From an uncultured Oscillospiraceae bacterium (GTDB lineage Bacteria; Bacillota; Clostridia; Oscillospirales; Acutalibacteraceae), in assembly GCA_900549945.1 (NCBI GenBank), contig URQJ01000015.1, positions 1 to 20,470 of the forward strand: DNA of 20,470 nt. Reading direction: 5' to 3'. The translations under genes and the position numbers were made by a program. This document shows positions 1-8,157 of the stretch, in pieces (positions within the stretch are counted from its first letter, which is position 1; every line of letters begins with the position of its first letter). Below the pieces are notes generated by a model that was not told the origin of the DNA, did no database searches, and saw only the letters and a list, made by a program, of their open reading frames with translations.

Positions 1-513
1 CTTTGTTTTCTCGCTCTGCTCGGCCGGCTGCCCGCGGCAGAGGAATCGGAGCCCCTGCAAAACGGCGTGCGCTGGCTGTGCAGCGCGGAGCCGGCACTGC
101 CGGACGAGCGCCGGTATCTGGCGCTTGCAGAGGCGGTTCTCGCGTTTCAGCGGGAGTCCGGCCGCGCGCAGGCTGCGGACTGCATCGAGAAGGTGAAGGC
201 TTATATTTGCGGGCACCTCGATGCGGATCTGTCCCTGTCGCGGCTGGCGCAGCTCTCGAATTACAACCCCAAATATCTTTCCGATCTTTTCAGCGCGCAG
301 ACCGGCGTAAACCTGTCGGACTACATCGCGGAAAGGCGGCTGGAGGAGGCAAAGCGGCTGATTGCCGGCGGCACGATGAAGATGAAGGATATCGCCGCCG
401 CCGTGGGCTTTTTCTCCTCCTCGTATTTCACGCGCTTCTTCAAAAAGGCGCTCGGCATAACGCCGGTGCAGTATCAGGAGCGGCTTCTCCGGAAAGAGCT
501 GGACAGAAGATAA
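1..513 (+). CDS. AraC/YesN-type transcriptional regulator, C-terminal part
   Basis: The reading frame is open from the first base and ends in TAA, so the 5' end of the gene lies outside the window; 170 residues are visible. Residues ~61-165 form an AraC-type DNA-binding domain with two helix-turn-helix segments: the first around LSLSRLAQLSNYNPKYLSDL, the second around MKDIAAAVGFFSSSYFTRFF, followed by the usual family ending GITPVQYQERL. The upstream ~60 residues show no recognisable domain; in YesN-like proteins a receiver domain and linker would lie further upstream, or an AraC-type sensor domain. It stands 99 bp before the solute-binding protein gene and in the same direction, which is the standard place for the activator of an LplABC-type transporter cluster. 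I infer that it controls genes 613-6730. Family is certain, the sensor half and ligand are unknown. Confidence 0.9.
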   Translation, partial: LCFLALLGRLPAAEESEPLQNGVRWLCSAEPALPDERRYLALAEAVLAFQRESGRAQAADCIEKVKAYICGHLDADLSLSRLAQLSNYNPKYLSDLFSAQTGVNLSDYIAERRLEEAKRLIAGGTMKMKDIAAAVGFFSSSYFTRFFKKALGITPVQYQERLLRKELDRR

Positions 514-546
514 CAATCTGGAAATGTTCATATTGCATTATTTTCT

Positions 547-606
547 CATAATACGGTAGACTGTATTTAAGAAAAAAGACGGCAAACGCCGTCGATATGA
601 GGAGGT
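547..606 (+). promoter_or_regulatory. Leader of the first transporter operon: possible -10, hairpin, strong RBS
   Basis: The 99-bp gap between the regulator and the solute-binding protein is AT-rich at its start. CATAAT at 547-552 is a possible -10 element, but no good -35 stands 16-18 bp before it, which would fit an activator-dependent promoter. A perfect 6-bp hairpin (GACGGC, loop AAAC, GCCGTC) lies at 578-593; it has no T-run, so it is not a terminator and may stabilise the mRNA 5' end. A near-perfect ribosome binding site GAGGAGGT lies at 599-606, 6 bp before the ATG at 613. The promoter call is weak, the hairpin and RBS are directly visible. Confidence 0.35.
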
Positions 607-612
607 CATGCA

Positions 613-2316
613 ATGAAAGGACAGTGGTTCAAAAGGGCGGCGGGCGCTGCGCTCGCGGCGATTCTGGCGGTGAGCACCGCGGCCTGCGGGCAGACGGGAG
701 AGACGGGCGGCACGGGCGCCTCTGCGCAGGCGAGTCAGCCGGCCGTGGAAAAACCGGCGGACCCGATGGCGAAATACGACCCGCCGATCACGATCTCGTC
801 CATTTTTGTGGTGGACGACACGATCAAGTACAGAGACGGGGAAAGCTACGAGGACAATGCATGGACCCGCGCCTATGAGGAGGAGCTTGGCATCCGGATC
901 GAATACAAATGGACGGTGCCGCAGGTGCAGGCCAGCGACAAGATCAACGTCCTGATTGCGACGAACGATCTGCCGGATCTTATGAACGTCGACATGAAGC
1001 AGCTCCAGCGGCTCGTTGACGCCAAGGAGGAGAGCATCACGCCGCTGGACTCGGTCTACGAAAGCTACGCGACCGACCTGACAAAGGAGATCCGCCCGAT
1101 CGACGACATCGCGTTTAAATCGGCGAATTTCAACGGGCAGCTCATGGCCCTGCCGCACAACGCGACGACCGGCTTGGATCGCGTTCCAGTGCTGTGGATC
1201 CGGCAGGACTGGCTGGATGCGCTTGGGCTCGAAAGACCGGAGACGGTGGACGAGCTGACGGCTGTGGCGGAGGCCTTTGTGAAAAGCGATCCGGACGGAA
1301 ACGGCAGGGACGACACGTTCGGCATCGGGCTGACGAAGGAGATCCTGAGCACGTTCGCCGGAGCCGACGGCCTGTTCTTTGCCTACGGCGCGTACCCCGG
1401 AAGCTGGATCGAGGCGGAGGACGGTTCGCTCGCATACGGCTCGGTGCAGCCGGAGATGAAGGAAGCGCTTCTGAAATTGCAGGAATTCTACCAGAATGGG
1501 CTCCTCGACCCGGAATTCGGCACAAAGGACAGCGGCAAGGTGGCGGAGTACACGAGCGCCGGGCGCATCGGCATCGAGATGGGCATGATGTGGAACCCCT
1601 CGTGGCCGCTCAACAGCAGCAGGGACAATGACGAAAACGCGGACTGGGTGGCCTGCCCGCTCGCCAGTGCAGACGGCGAGGCTGTCGTCTCCGTCGTGGA
1701 TATTCCGGTTTCAAATTACGTGGTCGTCAACAAGCGCTGCGAGCACCCCGAGGCAGTCGTGAAAATGCTCAACCTTTTCTATGAAAAGGTGTTCGGGGAA
1801 AACGCGGAGCCGCAGACCTACTGGGAGACGAGCGACGGCATTCAGGCGTTCAAGTACGCGCCGATCATGAGCGAAAAGCTGTATCAGAATCTTGATACGC
1901 ATAGGGACTGCCTCGCGGCGATCGAAGCGGGAGACGCCTCCGCGCTGTCGCCGATCGAGATGTCCTACTACGAAAAGATCATGAATGCGCGCGGCGGCAG
2001 CGTGCTCAGCGCCGACTGGTGCATGGACGCAATCTACGGCGAGGCGGGCGCGTTTACGGTTTTGGAGAAGTGCGAAGAGGAGCAGACCTACCGCTACAAC
2101 GCTTTCTACGGCGCGCCGACGGACACGATGGCGACAAAGGGTTCGAATATCGTAGCCAATGCAGGCCAGCTCAGCAAGCTGGAAAACGAGGTGTTTACAA
2201 AAATCATCATGGGCGCCTCCATCGACACCTTCGACGCCTTTGTGGAGGACTGGAACCGCTTGGGCGGCGAGCAGATCACAGCCGAGGTGAACGAATGGGC
2301 GGCTTCGGTGCAGTGA
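613..2316 (+). CDS. Extracellular solute-binding lipoprotein of a CUT1-type sugar ABC transporter (LplA-like)
   Basis: This 567-residue protein begins with a lipoprotein signal peptide: basic residues K2-R8, a hydrophobic run, and a lipobox ending STAAC with the lipidated cysteine at residue 25. A low-complexity Gly/Ala/Ser linker follows, then a long family-1-type solute-binding fold. The length (about 550) is typical of the large LplA group rather than of ~430-residue MalE-like proteins. A loop DPDGNGRDD at residues 226-234 resembles the Asp-rich metal-binding loop often seen in this group. It would capture an oligosaccharide or glycoside outside the membrane and hand it to the two permeases encoded next. 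Start chosen at the ATG with GAGGAGGT 6 bp upstream. Substrate cannot be read from the sequence; the glycosidase at 4233 suggests a glycoside. Confidence 0.92.
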   Translation: MKGQWFKRAAGAALAAILAVSTAACGQTGETGGTGASAQASQPAVEKPADPMAKYDPPITISSIFVVDDTIKYRDGESYEDNAWTRAYEEELGIRIEYKWTVPQVQASDKINVLIATNDLPDLMNVDMKQLQRLVDAKEESITPLDSVYESYATDLTKEIRPIDDIAFKSANFNGQLMALPHNATTGLDRVPVLWIRQDWLDALGLERPETVDELTAVAEAFVKSDPDGNGRDDTFGIGLTKEILSTFAGADGLFFAYGAYPGSWIEAEDGSLAYGSVQPEMKEALLKLQEFYQNGLLDPEFGTKDSGKVAEYTSAGRIGIEMGMMWNPSWPLNSSRDNDENADWVACPLASADGEAVVSVVDIPVSNYVVVNKRCEHPEAVVKMLNLFYEKVFGENAEPQTYWETSDGIQAFKYAPIMSEKLYQNLDTHRDCLAAIEAGDASALSPIEMSYYEKIMNARGGSVLSADWCMDAIYGEAGAFTVLEKCEEEQTYRYNAFYGAPTDTMATKGSNIVANAGQLSKLENEVFTKIIMGASIDTFDAFVEDWNRLGGEQITAEVNEWAASVQ

Positions 2317-2334
2317 GCACATCGGTTGAAGGCT

Positions 2335-2385
2335 GCCCCGCGCACGAAATCCGCCGCGCTTTAACGGCGGATTTCCCACCGGGGC
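2335..2385 (+). other. Two-tier intercistronic stem-loop after the solute-binding protein gene
   Basis: An inner perfect 10-bp stem (AAATCCGCCG at 2347-2356, CGGCGGATTT at 2365-2374, 8-base loop) is enclosed by an outer 6-bp stem (GCCCCG 2335-2340, CGGGGC 2380-2385). There is no T-run after it, so full termination is unlikely. Structures at this place, between the binding-protein gene and the permease genes, commonly protect the upstream mRNA from 3' exonucleases or cause partial termination, so that the binding protein is made in excess; that role is an inference here. Confidence 0.7.
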
Positions 2386-2401
2386 GGAAAGGGGCGCAAT
2401 T

Positions 2402-3310
2402 ATGAAAGAACAAGGTCGGATGCGGCTGAAAAGGGAGATCCCCTTTTACCTCATGCTGCTTCCCGGTGTCGTTGTCGTATTTATTTACAGCTACATACCG
2501 CTCGGAGGCCTCATCATGGCCTTTCAGGATTTCGATCCCACGCTCGGGATCTTCGGCTCGCCGTGGGTAGGCCTCAGCAATTTCGACTATATCTTCTCCA
2601 TGCCGGATACGGCCGGCATCATTTTCAACACGTTTTTTATCGCCGTTTTAAAGATCATCGGCGGGCTGGCTGTGCCGGTTCTCGTGGCGCTCATGCTCAA
2701 CGAGGTGAGCGTCATGCCGGTGAAGCGCACCGTGCAGACGCTGATCTATCTGCCGCATTTCCTTTCATGGGTTATTCTGGCGGGCGTTTTCATCGACCTG
2801 CTCTCCCCTACGGAGGGCATCGTCAACCGATTTCTCGGCGTTTTCGGCCTTGAGCCGATCTATTTCCTCGGGGATGAAAGCTGGTTTCCGTATACGATGG
2901 TACTCACGGACGTCTGGAAGGAGTTCGGCTTCGGCACGATCATCTATCTGGCGGCGCTCACCGGCATCGACCCAACGCTGTACGAGGCGGCCGTGGTGGA
3001 CGGCGCCGGCCGATTCCGGCAGACGCTGCATATCACGCTGCCCGGAATTTTGCCGACGATCGTTCTGATGACGGTGCTCGCGCTGGGCAATGTGTTGAAC
3101 GCCGGCTTCGACCAGATCTACAACCTGCTGTCCCCGCAGGTCTATTCAACGGGCGACATCATCGATACCATGGTCTACCGGCTGGGCCTGCAGCAGGTGC
3201 AGTACAGCACCGCCACGGCGGTGGGCCTGTTCAAATCCGTCATATCCTTTGCGCTGATCTCGGTTTCCTACCTGCTGGCGTATAAGTTTGCGGATTACCA
3301 GATCTTTTGA
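2402..3310 (+). CDS. ABC sugar transporter permease (LplB-like, CUT1)
   Basis: 302 residues, about six membrane-spanning segments, beginning with a basic stretch (RMRLKREIPF) and a first hydrophobic helix (LMLLPGVVVVFIYSY). The typical N-terminal periplasmic signature of LplB/YtcP-partner permeases, GLIMAFQDFDPTLGIFGSPW, is present. The cytoplasmic EAA loop that docks on the ATPase is seen as YEAAVVDGAGRFRQTLHITL, followed by PGILPTIV. It forms the membrane channel with the permease at 3324. Ribosome binding site AAAGGGG at 2388-2394. No ATPase gene lies in this cluster, so it probably uses a shared MsmK-type ATPase from elsewhere in the genome, as is common in this transporter group. Confidence 0.95.
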   Translation: MKEQGRMRLKREIPFYLMLLPGVVVVFIYSYIPLGGLIMAFQDFDPTLGIFGSPWVGLSNFDYIFSMPDTAGIIFNTFFIAVLKIIGGLAVPVLVALMLNEVSVMPVKRTVQTLIYLPHFLSWVILAGVFIDLLSPTEGIVNRFLGVFGLEPIYFLGDESWFPYTMVLTDVWKEFGFGTIIYLAALTGIDPTLYEAAVVDGAGRFRQTLHITLPGILPTIVLMTVLALGNVLNAGFDQIYNLLSPQVYSTGDIIDTMVYRLGLQQVQYSTATAVGLFKSVISFALISVSYLLAYKFADYQIF

Positions 3311-3323
3311 GGAGGGGCGTCAA

Positions 3324-4205
3324 ATGAAGCATTTATCCCCGGGGCGCAGGGCGTTTCTGGCGGTCAATTACACGGTGCTGGTCTTTGCCGCTCTGATCTG
3401 CCTGCTGCCGCTCGTCTACGTGCTGGCGGTGTCGTTCAGCTCCAGCGCGGCGGCGATGGCAAATGCGGTCACGCTGTGGCCGGTGGATTTCACTTTGAAA
3501 TCCTACGAATACGTGGTGCGCAAGCCGGCCTTTTACCTGTCGTTTTTCGTCTCCGTCAAGCGGGTGCTGCTGGCGGTGCCGGTCAATATGCTGCTGACCA
3601 CGCTGGCGGCATACCCGCTTTCGAAGAGCCGGGCATCGTTTCGGGCGCGCAATGTGTTCACGTGGTATTTCGTGATCACCATGCTGTTCAGCGGCGGGCT
3701 GATCCCGTGGTTTCTGACGGTTTACAACACGGGGCTGCTCGACACGATCTGGGCGCTGGTGCTTCCGAGCGCGCTGCCGGTTTTCAACATGATCATCCTG
3801 ATGAACTTCTTCCGCTCGCTCCCGAAGGAGCTGGAGGAAGCGGCGCTGATCGATGGCGCGGGCCAGTGGACGATTCTCGCGAGGATCTTTGTTCCGCTCT
3901 CTGTGCCGTCCCTCGCGACGCTGGTGCTGTTCTGCCTCGTCGCGAACTGGAACGCGTGGTTTGACGGCCTGATTTTGATGAACGACCCGAACAACTACCC
4001 GCTGCAGAGCTATTTGCAGACCGTCGTCGTCAACCGGGACATCACGATGCTTTCCGTAAAGGACGCGGAGGCGCTCAGCGAGATCTCCGACCGCACCGTG
4101 AAGTGTGCGCAGATCTTCATCGCTATGCTGCCGATCCTCGGGTTTTACCCCCTGCTGCAAAAATATTTCACGACCGGGATGATTCTGGGCGGCGTCAAGG
4201 GTTGA
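3324..4205 (+). CDS. ABC sugar transporter permease (LplC/YtcP-like, CUT1)
   Basis: 293 residues when started at the ATG at 3324, which has GGAGGGG at 3311-3317; an upstream in-frame ATG at 3288 lies inside the preceding gene and has no comparable site. About six membrane helices, with the LplC-type segment VITMLFSGGLIPWFLTVYNT and the EAA loop EEAALIDGAGQWTILARIFV. The C-terminus ends FTTGMILGGVKG, the characteristic G(A/G)VKG ending of this family. It pairs with the permease 13 bp upstream. The operon continues to the glycoside hydrolase 27 bp downstream. Confidence 0.95.
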   Translation: MKHLSPGRRAFLAVNYTVLVFAALICLLPLVYVLAVSFSSSAAAMANAVTLWPVDFTLKSYEYVVRKPAFYLSFFVSVKRVLLAVPVNMLLTTLAAYPLSKSRASFRARNVFTWYFVITMLFSGGLIPWFLTVYNTGLLDTIWALVLPSALPVFNMIILMNFFRSLPKELEEAALIDGAGQWTILARIFVPLSVPSLATLVLFCLVANWNAWFDGLILMNDPNNYPLQSYLQTVVVNRDITMLSVKDAEALSEISDRTVKCAQIFIAMLPILGFYPLLQKYFTTGMILGGVKG

Positions 4206-4232
4206 GCCGCCCCGCACGATAAGGAGGAGAAC

Positions 4233-5771
4233 ATGAGACAGGAAATAGAAAAATGGGGCGTATTTGAGCTGGAATTGCACCAGCCGGAGACGGAAAAATA
4301 TTTTCAAAACCCCTTTTCGGAGGGCGAGCTGTGCGCCAGATTCCAAAACGGCTGTCACACGATGACGGCCGGCGGCTTTTACGACGGGGACGGCGTATGG
4401 CGGCTGCGCTTCATGCCGCAGCATACGGGGGAATACACCTTCACGGTGTATTCGAATGTTCCGGGGCTCGACGGGAAAACGGGCGGCTTTCTGTGCGTGC
4501 CGCCGGCGGCAGGCAACCACGGCCCCGTCCGCGTGCAGGGGCGGTTTCACTTCGCCTATGCGGATGGGACGCCGTTCTTCCCTATGGGAACGACGGCCTA
4601 CGCTTGGACGACCAGTGTGCCGGAAACGCGCCGCAAAACGGTTGAGGCCGTCGCGGAAAATGGCTTCAACAAGCTGCGCATGGGTTTTTTCCCGAAACAC
4701 CTGAAGGCGCAGAAGCTCACCGAGGTGACCATCGACATCGCGCAGGATCCGCCAGATATGCCCTTTGCGGGCCGGCCGGGCCAGCTGGATTTCACCCGCT
4801 TCAACCCGGCCTATTTCCGGCGCTTTGAGCAGGATGTGCAGGCCCTGCTGGAAAGGGGCGTTGAGGCCGACGTCATCCTCTTTCACTTCTATGATTTCGG
4901 GCGCTGGGGGATCAATCCCGGCATGAGCACCCGGGACGATCTCCTTTATATCCGGTATATGGCTGCGCGTCTGTCGGCTTTTCGGAATATCTGGTGGTGC
5001 ATGGCGAATGAATATGACCTGCTCCTGACGCCCCTTTCCGAAAACGACCACACGGTGGACTGCCTTTCCGGCCTAAAGGAGTGGGATACGCTCGGCAAAG
5101 CGCTGCGCAGCGCCGACCCGTACGGCCACCTCTGCGCGATCCACAACTTCACGGTGGGGAATGTGCCGCATTACGACTGGCTGACGCACATTGTGTTCCA
5201 AAATGCGAACACATACGCAGCGGTGCTGGATTTTAAGGCGAAATACCAGAAGCCGGTGATTGCCGACGAATACGGCTACGAGGGCAATATCACGGGCAGC
5301 GTGTGGGGCGACCGCACGCCTGAGGAGACGCTCGAGTGGCATATCCGGGCCGTCATGGCAGGCGGCTATGCGACGCACGGCGAATCGTATATCGTCGGCG
5401 GGAATAACCGGGATATTTTCTGGGCGTACGGCGGCGAGATGGTCGGGCAGAGCGCGCCGCGGCTGCGATATTTTCGGGAGATCATGGAAAGCTGCCCCTT
5501 CAGCGAAATGGAACCGGAGGTCGTCATGATGAATACGAGCGGCGGGCTCTGCCTGCGCAGGGGCACAGCGCTGTTTCTGCTGTTCTTCCGGCGCGGTGTG
5601 TCCGAATTTGGCTTCCTCACGACAGACATGGCCTCCGAATACGAGATGACCGTGTACGATCTCTGGAATAAAACGGAGACAAGCGGCGGAATCGCAAGAA
5701 AGGGGACGGTGAAAGCGATGCTGCCCGACTGGTCGCTCGTCAAGCTGGCGGCGCGGGGATGCGCCGGATGA
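4233..5771 (+). CDS. DUF5060/apiosidase-like (DUF4038)/DUF5605 glycoside hydrolase, cytoplasmic
   Basis: 512 residues. Residues ~1-90 look like the DUF5060 beta-sandwich (EKWGVFELELHQP, then GEYTFTVYSN). Residues ~105-400 form a TIM barrel of the DUF4038 group, whose characterised relatives include GH140 apiosidase. The C-terminal ~85 residues match DUF5605. Likely catalytic carboxylates are Glu260 (WWCMANEYDLL) and Glu346 (IADEYGYEG), at the places expected for acid/base and nucleophile of a retaining clan GH-A type barrel. There is no signal peptide, so it should act inside the cell on glycosides brought in by the transporter encoded just upstream. RBS AAGGAGGAG lies at 4221-4229. The name apiosidase refers to the Pfam domain; many family members have unknown specificity, so the sugar it releases is not established. 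Confidence 0.85.
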   Translation: MRQEIEKWGVFELELHQPETEKYFQNPFSEGELCARFQNGCHTMTAGGFYDGDGVWRLRFMPQHTGEYTFTVYSNVPGLDGKTGGFLCVPPAAGNHGPVRVQGRFHFAYADGTPFFPMGTTAYAWTTSVPETRRKTVEAVAENGFNKLRMGFFPKHLKAQKLTEVTIDIAQDPPDMPFAGRPGQLDFTRFNPAYFRRFEQDVQALLERGVEADVILFHFYDFGRWGINPGMSTRDDLLYIRYMAARLSAFRNIWWCMANEYDLLLTPLSENDHTVDCLSGLKEWDTLGKALRSADPYGHLCAIHNFTVGNVPHYDWLTHIVFQNANTYAAVLDFKAKYQKPVIADEYGYEGNITGSVWGDRTPEETLEWHIRAVMAGGYATHGESYIVGGNNRDIFWAYGGEMVGQSAPRLRYFREIMESCPFSEMEPEVVMMNTSGGLCLRRGTALFLLFFRRGVSEFGFLTTDMASEYEMTVYDLWNKTETSGGIARKGTVKAMLPDWSLVKLAARGCAG

Positions 5772-6730
5772 TGCAGCCGTCCGGAGGCGCGCAGATTCTC
5801 GCAAAGCTGCTGCCCGTTTTCCTCTTGATCGCGCTGGGCGCAGCGCTTCGGCGCACACGCTTCCTTTCGGAGCCCGTCGCGGAGGGAATGAAAAAGCTGG
5901 CCGTGCAGCTCACGCTGCCTGTCGTGATCTTCCGCTCTCTGCTGGAGGTCGAGTTTAAGGGTACGTACATCGCGCTGGCGGGCGCGGTTTTTCTGGCAAG
6001 CGTTCTCCTGCTCTGCGCAGGCACGGGCATCGCGAAGAGGCTGCGGTGGGAAAATCCGTATATCCCTGCTTTGTTCACCGGTTTTGAAAACGGGATGCTC
6101 GGCTATGGGGTGCTCGCCGCCGCGCTCGGGCAGGAGAATATGTACCCGATCATTTTGATGGATCTGGGGCAGACCTTCTTCTTCGCGCTGGTTTTCACGG
6201 CGTACATGCGGGTGAAGAACGGAGAGGCCGGATCGGTCTCGGTCAAAAGTATTCTCAAAGGCTTTGCGGCCAACCCATACATATGGGTGTCGCTTCTGGC
6301 GATCGCCGTGAAGGGCTGCGGGGGCACAGCACGGCTTTCGGAAAGCCCGCTTTTGCAGGGCGTGGACGAGGGGCTGCGCCTGCTCGCCGGCCTCACAACG
6401 CCGCTGATGTGCATCGCCATCGGCTATGGCCTCCAAATTCATCGAAAGACGCTGCGGCGCTGTGCGGCCGTGGTAGGCATGCGCTTTGCGCTCACGCTTT
6501 GTGCGGCGGTGCTGTTCGATGTGCTGGTCGTCAAGGGCTTGCTCCGTCTCGGCGGTATTTTTTCCGCTGCCGCGTACACCATGTTTATGCTCCCGCCATT
6601 TTTTGTCGGGGCGCTTCTGATCCGCGGGGACGCCGCCGAGGAAAGGGCGTTTGCGCTGAACTGTATCTCGCTGCACATTCTGCTGTTTCTGGCGGTATTT
6701 TCCGCGGCGCTGGCGGTGCTGTCGGCGTAG
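5759..6730 (+). CDS. AEC-family (auxin efflux carrier-like) transporter
   Basis: 323 residues, very hydrophobic, about ten membrane helices. The start ILAKLLPVFLLIALGAALRR and the early segment LAVQLTLPVVIFRSLLEVEF are typical of bacterial AEC permeases, relatives of malonate carrier MdcF. The gene overlaps the end of the glycoside hydrolase. Two starts are possible: ATG at 5759, or ATG at 5768, which overlaps the upstream stop codon as ATGA (5768-5771), a classical coupling arrangement; the second has GGGG about 9 bp before it and may be the true one. Tight coupling to the hydrolase suggests a related task, perhaps export or uptake of a small organic acid coming from the substrate. That role is inference; family assignment is firm. 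Confidence 0.88.
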   Translation: MRRMMQPSGGAQILAKLLPVFLLIALGAALRRTRFLSEPVAEGMKKLAVQLTLPVVIFRSLLEVEFKGTYIALAGAVFLASVLLLCAGTGIAKRLRWENPYIPALFTGFENGMLGYGVLAAALGQENMYPIILMDLGQTFFFALVFTAYMRVKNGEAGSVSVKSILKGFAANPYIWVSLLAIAVKGCGGTARLSESPLLQGVDEGLRLLAGLTTPLMCIAIGYGLQIHRKTLRRCAAVVGMRFALTLCAAVLFDVLVVKGLLRLGGIFSAAAYTMFMLPPFFVGALLIRGDAAEERAFALNCISLHILLFLAVFSAALAVLSA

Positions 6731-6770
6731 GGCATGCAGCGGTCAGGCTCGGGGCAGATTTCAAAAGATG

Positions 6771-6823
6771 AAAAACACAGAACAACAGCAGGCGGTATGA
6801 AGCTGCCTGCTGTTGTTCTGTGT
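6771..6823 (-). terminator. Intrinsic terminator with a perfect 19-bp stem (for the - strand hydrolase)
   Basis: Arms at 6775-6793 and 6805-6823 are perfectly complementary over 19 bp, with an 11-base loop. Read on the - strand, the stem is followed by a run of T (complement of AAAAA at 6771-6775), the normal form of an intrinsic terminator for the gene ending at 6873. On the + strand no T-run follows directly, so the stem alone may only slow RNA polymerase coming from 6730. Confidence 0.85.
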
Positions 6824-6833
6824 ACGGAATACG

Positions 6834-6851
6834 CCGCGCATGCGGATTTTT
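6834..6851 (+). terminator. Short + strand terminator for the first operon
   Basis: A small stem (CCGC 6834-6837, loop GCAT, GCGG 6842-6845) is followed by ATTTTT (6846-6851). Alone the 4-bp stem is weak, but it comes 10 bases after the long 6775-6823 hairpin and gives the only T-run for transcripts from the AEC transporter side. It lies just before the converging gene's stop codon. Confidence 0.45.
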
Positions 6852-6872
6852 AAGGCAGAGATGTGCGCGGCC

Positions 6873-7949
6873 TCAGGCTTTTGCCGCGGTCTGCCGTCTG
6901 CCGAATACATCCTGCAAAAATGCGTCGGCGAGCGGCAGCCAAAGCTCGAAATTCGGGAAGTTTACCGCGCCGTCCACAATGCGGATGCCTGCCTTGCCGT
7001 GGGGCGTGCCGGCAAAGGTGTGCACCTCGACCGGCACGCCATGGGCGATTAAGTCGGGGTAGGTGGCGTGCAGGTTGTCCATTGCATTGTCTTCGCGGCC
7101 GACGGCGAAAAAGGTGGGCGGATAGACGACGCCGGTGTAATCCACCGAGACGCCGGCGAACCGGGGGCCGTACACGCAGATGAAAGCGTCCGGCGCGCCG
7201 CAGAATGCGTCCAGCGCATCGGGCGTATAGCCGGGAAAATGATCGGCCACCTTTTTTTCGCCCGAATAGTGGAGGATGCAGGCCTCGCCGGTGACGCCGC
7301 CGTTCGAGTACCCGGCAAAGGCGATGCTGTGCGGGTCGATCCTGTACTTTTCCGCGTCGCGCCGGATGATGCGGATCGCCCTCGCGGCGTCCGCGCCGCA
7401 TTCCTTTTCGCACCACGGGTTATGGTTCGGGCGGTTGTTGAGCATGAAGGCCTGATACCCCATTGCGAGAAAATCGAGGCAGTTCTGGTATCCCTCCGGC
7501 AGGGAGCAGGCGCCGTGGTCGCCGCCGGCGCAGACGACGACCGCTCCTTTCGGCTGCACGTCGTCGGGCAGGAGCAGGGCGTACATGTGCGGCACAAAAT
7601 CCGGGTCGTGATTGTAGCGGTATGCGCTGTTGTCGGTGTAATCGGTCAGCGTGGGAACCCCGCCCTGCGGCCAAAGCTCGATGCGCTGCGGCGCACCGGG
7701 CTTTTTTCGCATGCCCGCGCGCTTTTTAGAAAAGGCTGCGATCCGCTCGGCGCGCTCTGCCTCGGGGCAGCGGTAGACGGCTTCGTTCAGACGGTAGAGC
7801 TCGACGAGATCCTCCGCCGGGTAGCAGGGGGCGTCCTCGAAGATCTCCACCGCGGCGTGCTCCTCCGGTCCGAACACGGCCTTGATGCCGCGGGCCTGCT
7901 CGAACATTTTGGTGAGAAAATCCTGCATGGCGTCGTTTTTGACTGGCAT
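6873..7949 (-). CDS. Alpha/beta hydrolase (putative esterase), cytoplasmic
   Basis: 358 residues with the start at 7949 (- strand), preceded by a GGAGTGA ribosome binding site about 5 bases upstream; an in-frame ATG at 8009 would add 20 residues but lacks such a site. The N-terminal ~120 residues are a helical/charged cap without signal peptide. The hydrolase core starts near PKGAVVVCAGGDHGACS (strand and oxyanion region). The nucleophile elbow AFAGYSNGG places Ser215; FFAVGREDNAMDN probably gives the acid and FAGTPHGKAG the catalytic His near the end. It resembles intracellular acetyl-esterase-like members of the fold, so removal of an acyl group from a sugar is a reasonable guess, not a proof. 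It is divergent from the Abhydrolase_10 gene at 8387 and shares its control region. Confidence 0.85.
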   Translation of the reverse strand: MPVKNDAMQDFLTKMFEQARGIKAVFGPEEHAAVEIFEDAPCYPAEDLVELYRLNEAVYRCPEAERAERIAAFSKKRAGMRKKPGAPQRIELWPQGGVPTLTDYTDNSAYRYNHDPDFVPHMYALLLPDDVQPKGAVVVCAGGDHGACSLPEGYQNCLDFLAMGYQAFMLNNRPNHNPWCEKECGADAARAIRIIRRDAEKYRIDPHSIAFAGYSNGGVTGEACILHYSGEKKVADHFPGYTPDALDAFCGAPDAFICVYGPRFAGVSVDYTGVVYPPTFFAVGREDNAMDNLHATYPDLIAHGVPVEVHTFAGTPHGKAGIRIVDGAVNFPNFELWLPLADAFLQDVFGRRQTAAKA

Positions 7950-8048
7950 AAAATCACTCCGTTCTGCTGTTTCTTTGTGAAAATTGGGGTCTGCATACGC
8001 TGCAATCAATAGGGGGATTCAAAGGGGGATTTGAGAAATTTTAGATTA

Positions 8049-8157
8049 TTTTAGTGCTGAAACTGCGCGCTTGTTGGCGAAATAGTACCATATAATTCTG
8101 CGTTTGTCAAATTTTTAGTGAAAAGAAGGTTGACAAACCGCTAAAACTAAACTAAAA
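8049..8157. repeat. ACTAAAA boxes in the first divergent control region
   Basis: The heptamer ACTAAAA occurs three times here: as TTTTAGT at 8049-8055 and 8113-8119, and directly at 8151-8157; near-copies are GCTAAAA at 8140-8146 and ACTAAAC at 8146-8152. The copy at 8113-8119 sits between the two divergent -35 elements, 8151-8157 overlaps the + strand -10, and 8049-8055 lies early in the - strand transcript as part of a partial palindrome TTTTAGTGCTGAAA (8049-8062). These are the positions expected for repressor sites. The same box recurs in the second divergent region (10984-11267). Confidence 0.5.
8082..8110 (-). promoter_or_regulatory. Sigma70-type promoter for the - strand alpha/beta hydrolase
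   Basis: On the - strand TTGACA (8110-8105) is followed after exactly 17 bp by TACTAT (8087-8082). The start of transcription would be near 8075, giving a leader of about 125 bases before the ATG at 7949. The -35 is a perfect consensus match. Confidence 0.8.

Noticed and set aside
3333..5051. 572-codon open frame on the - strand across the permease and hydrolase genes
   Set aside because: It lies opposite two clear genes with family motifs, has very Arg/His/Gln-rich composition without domains, and arises from the high GC content.
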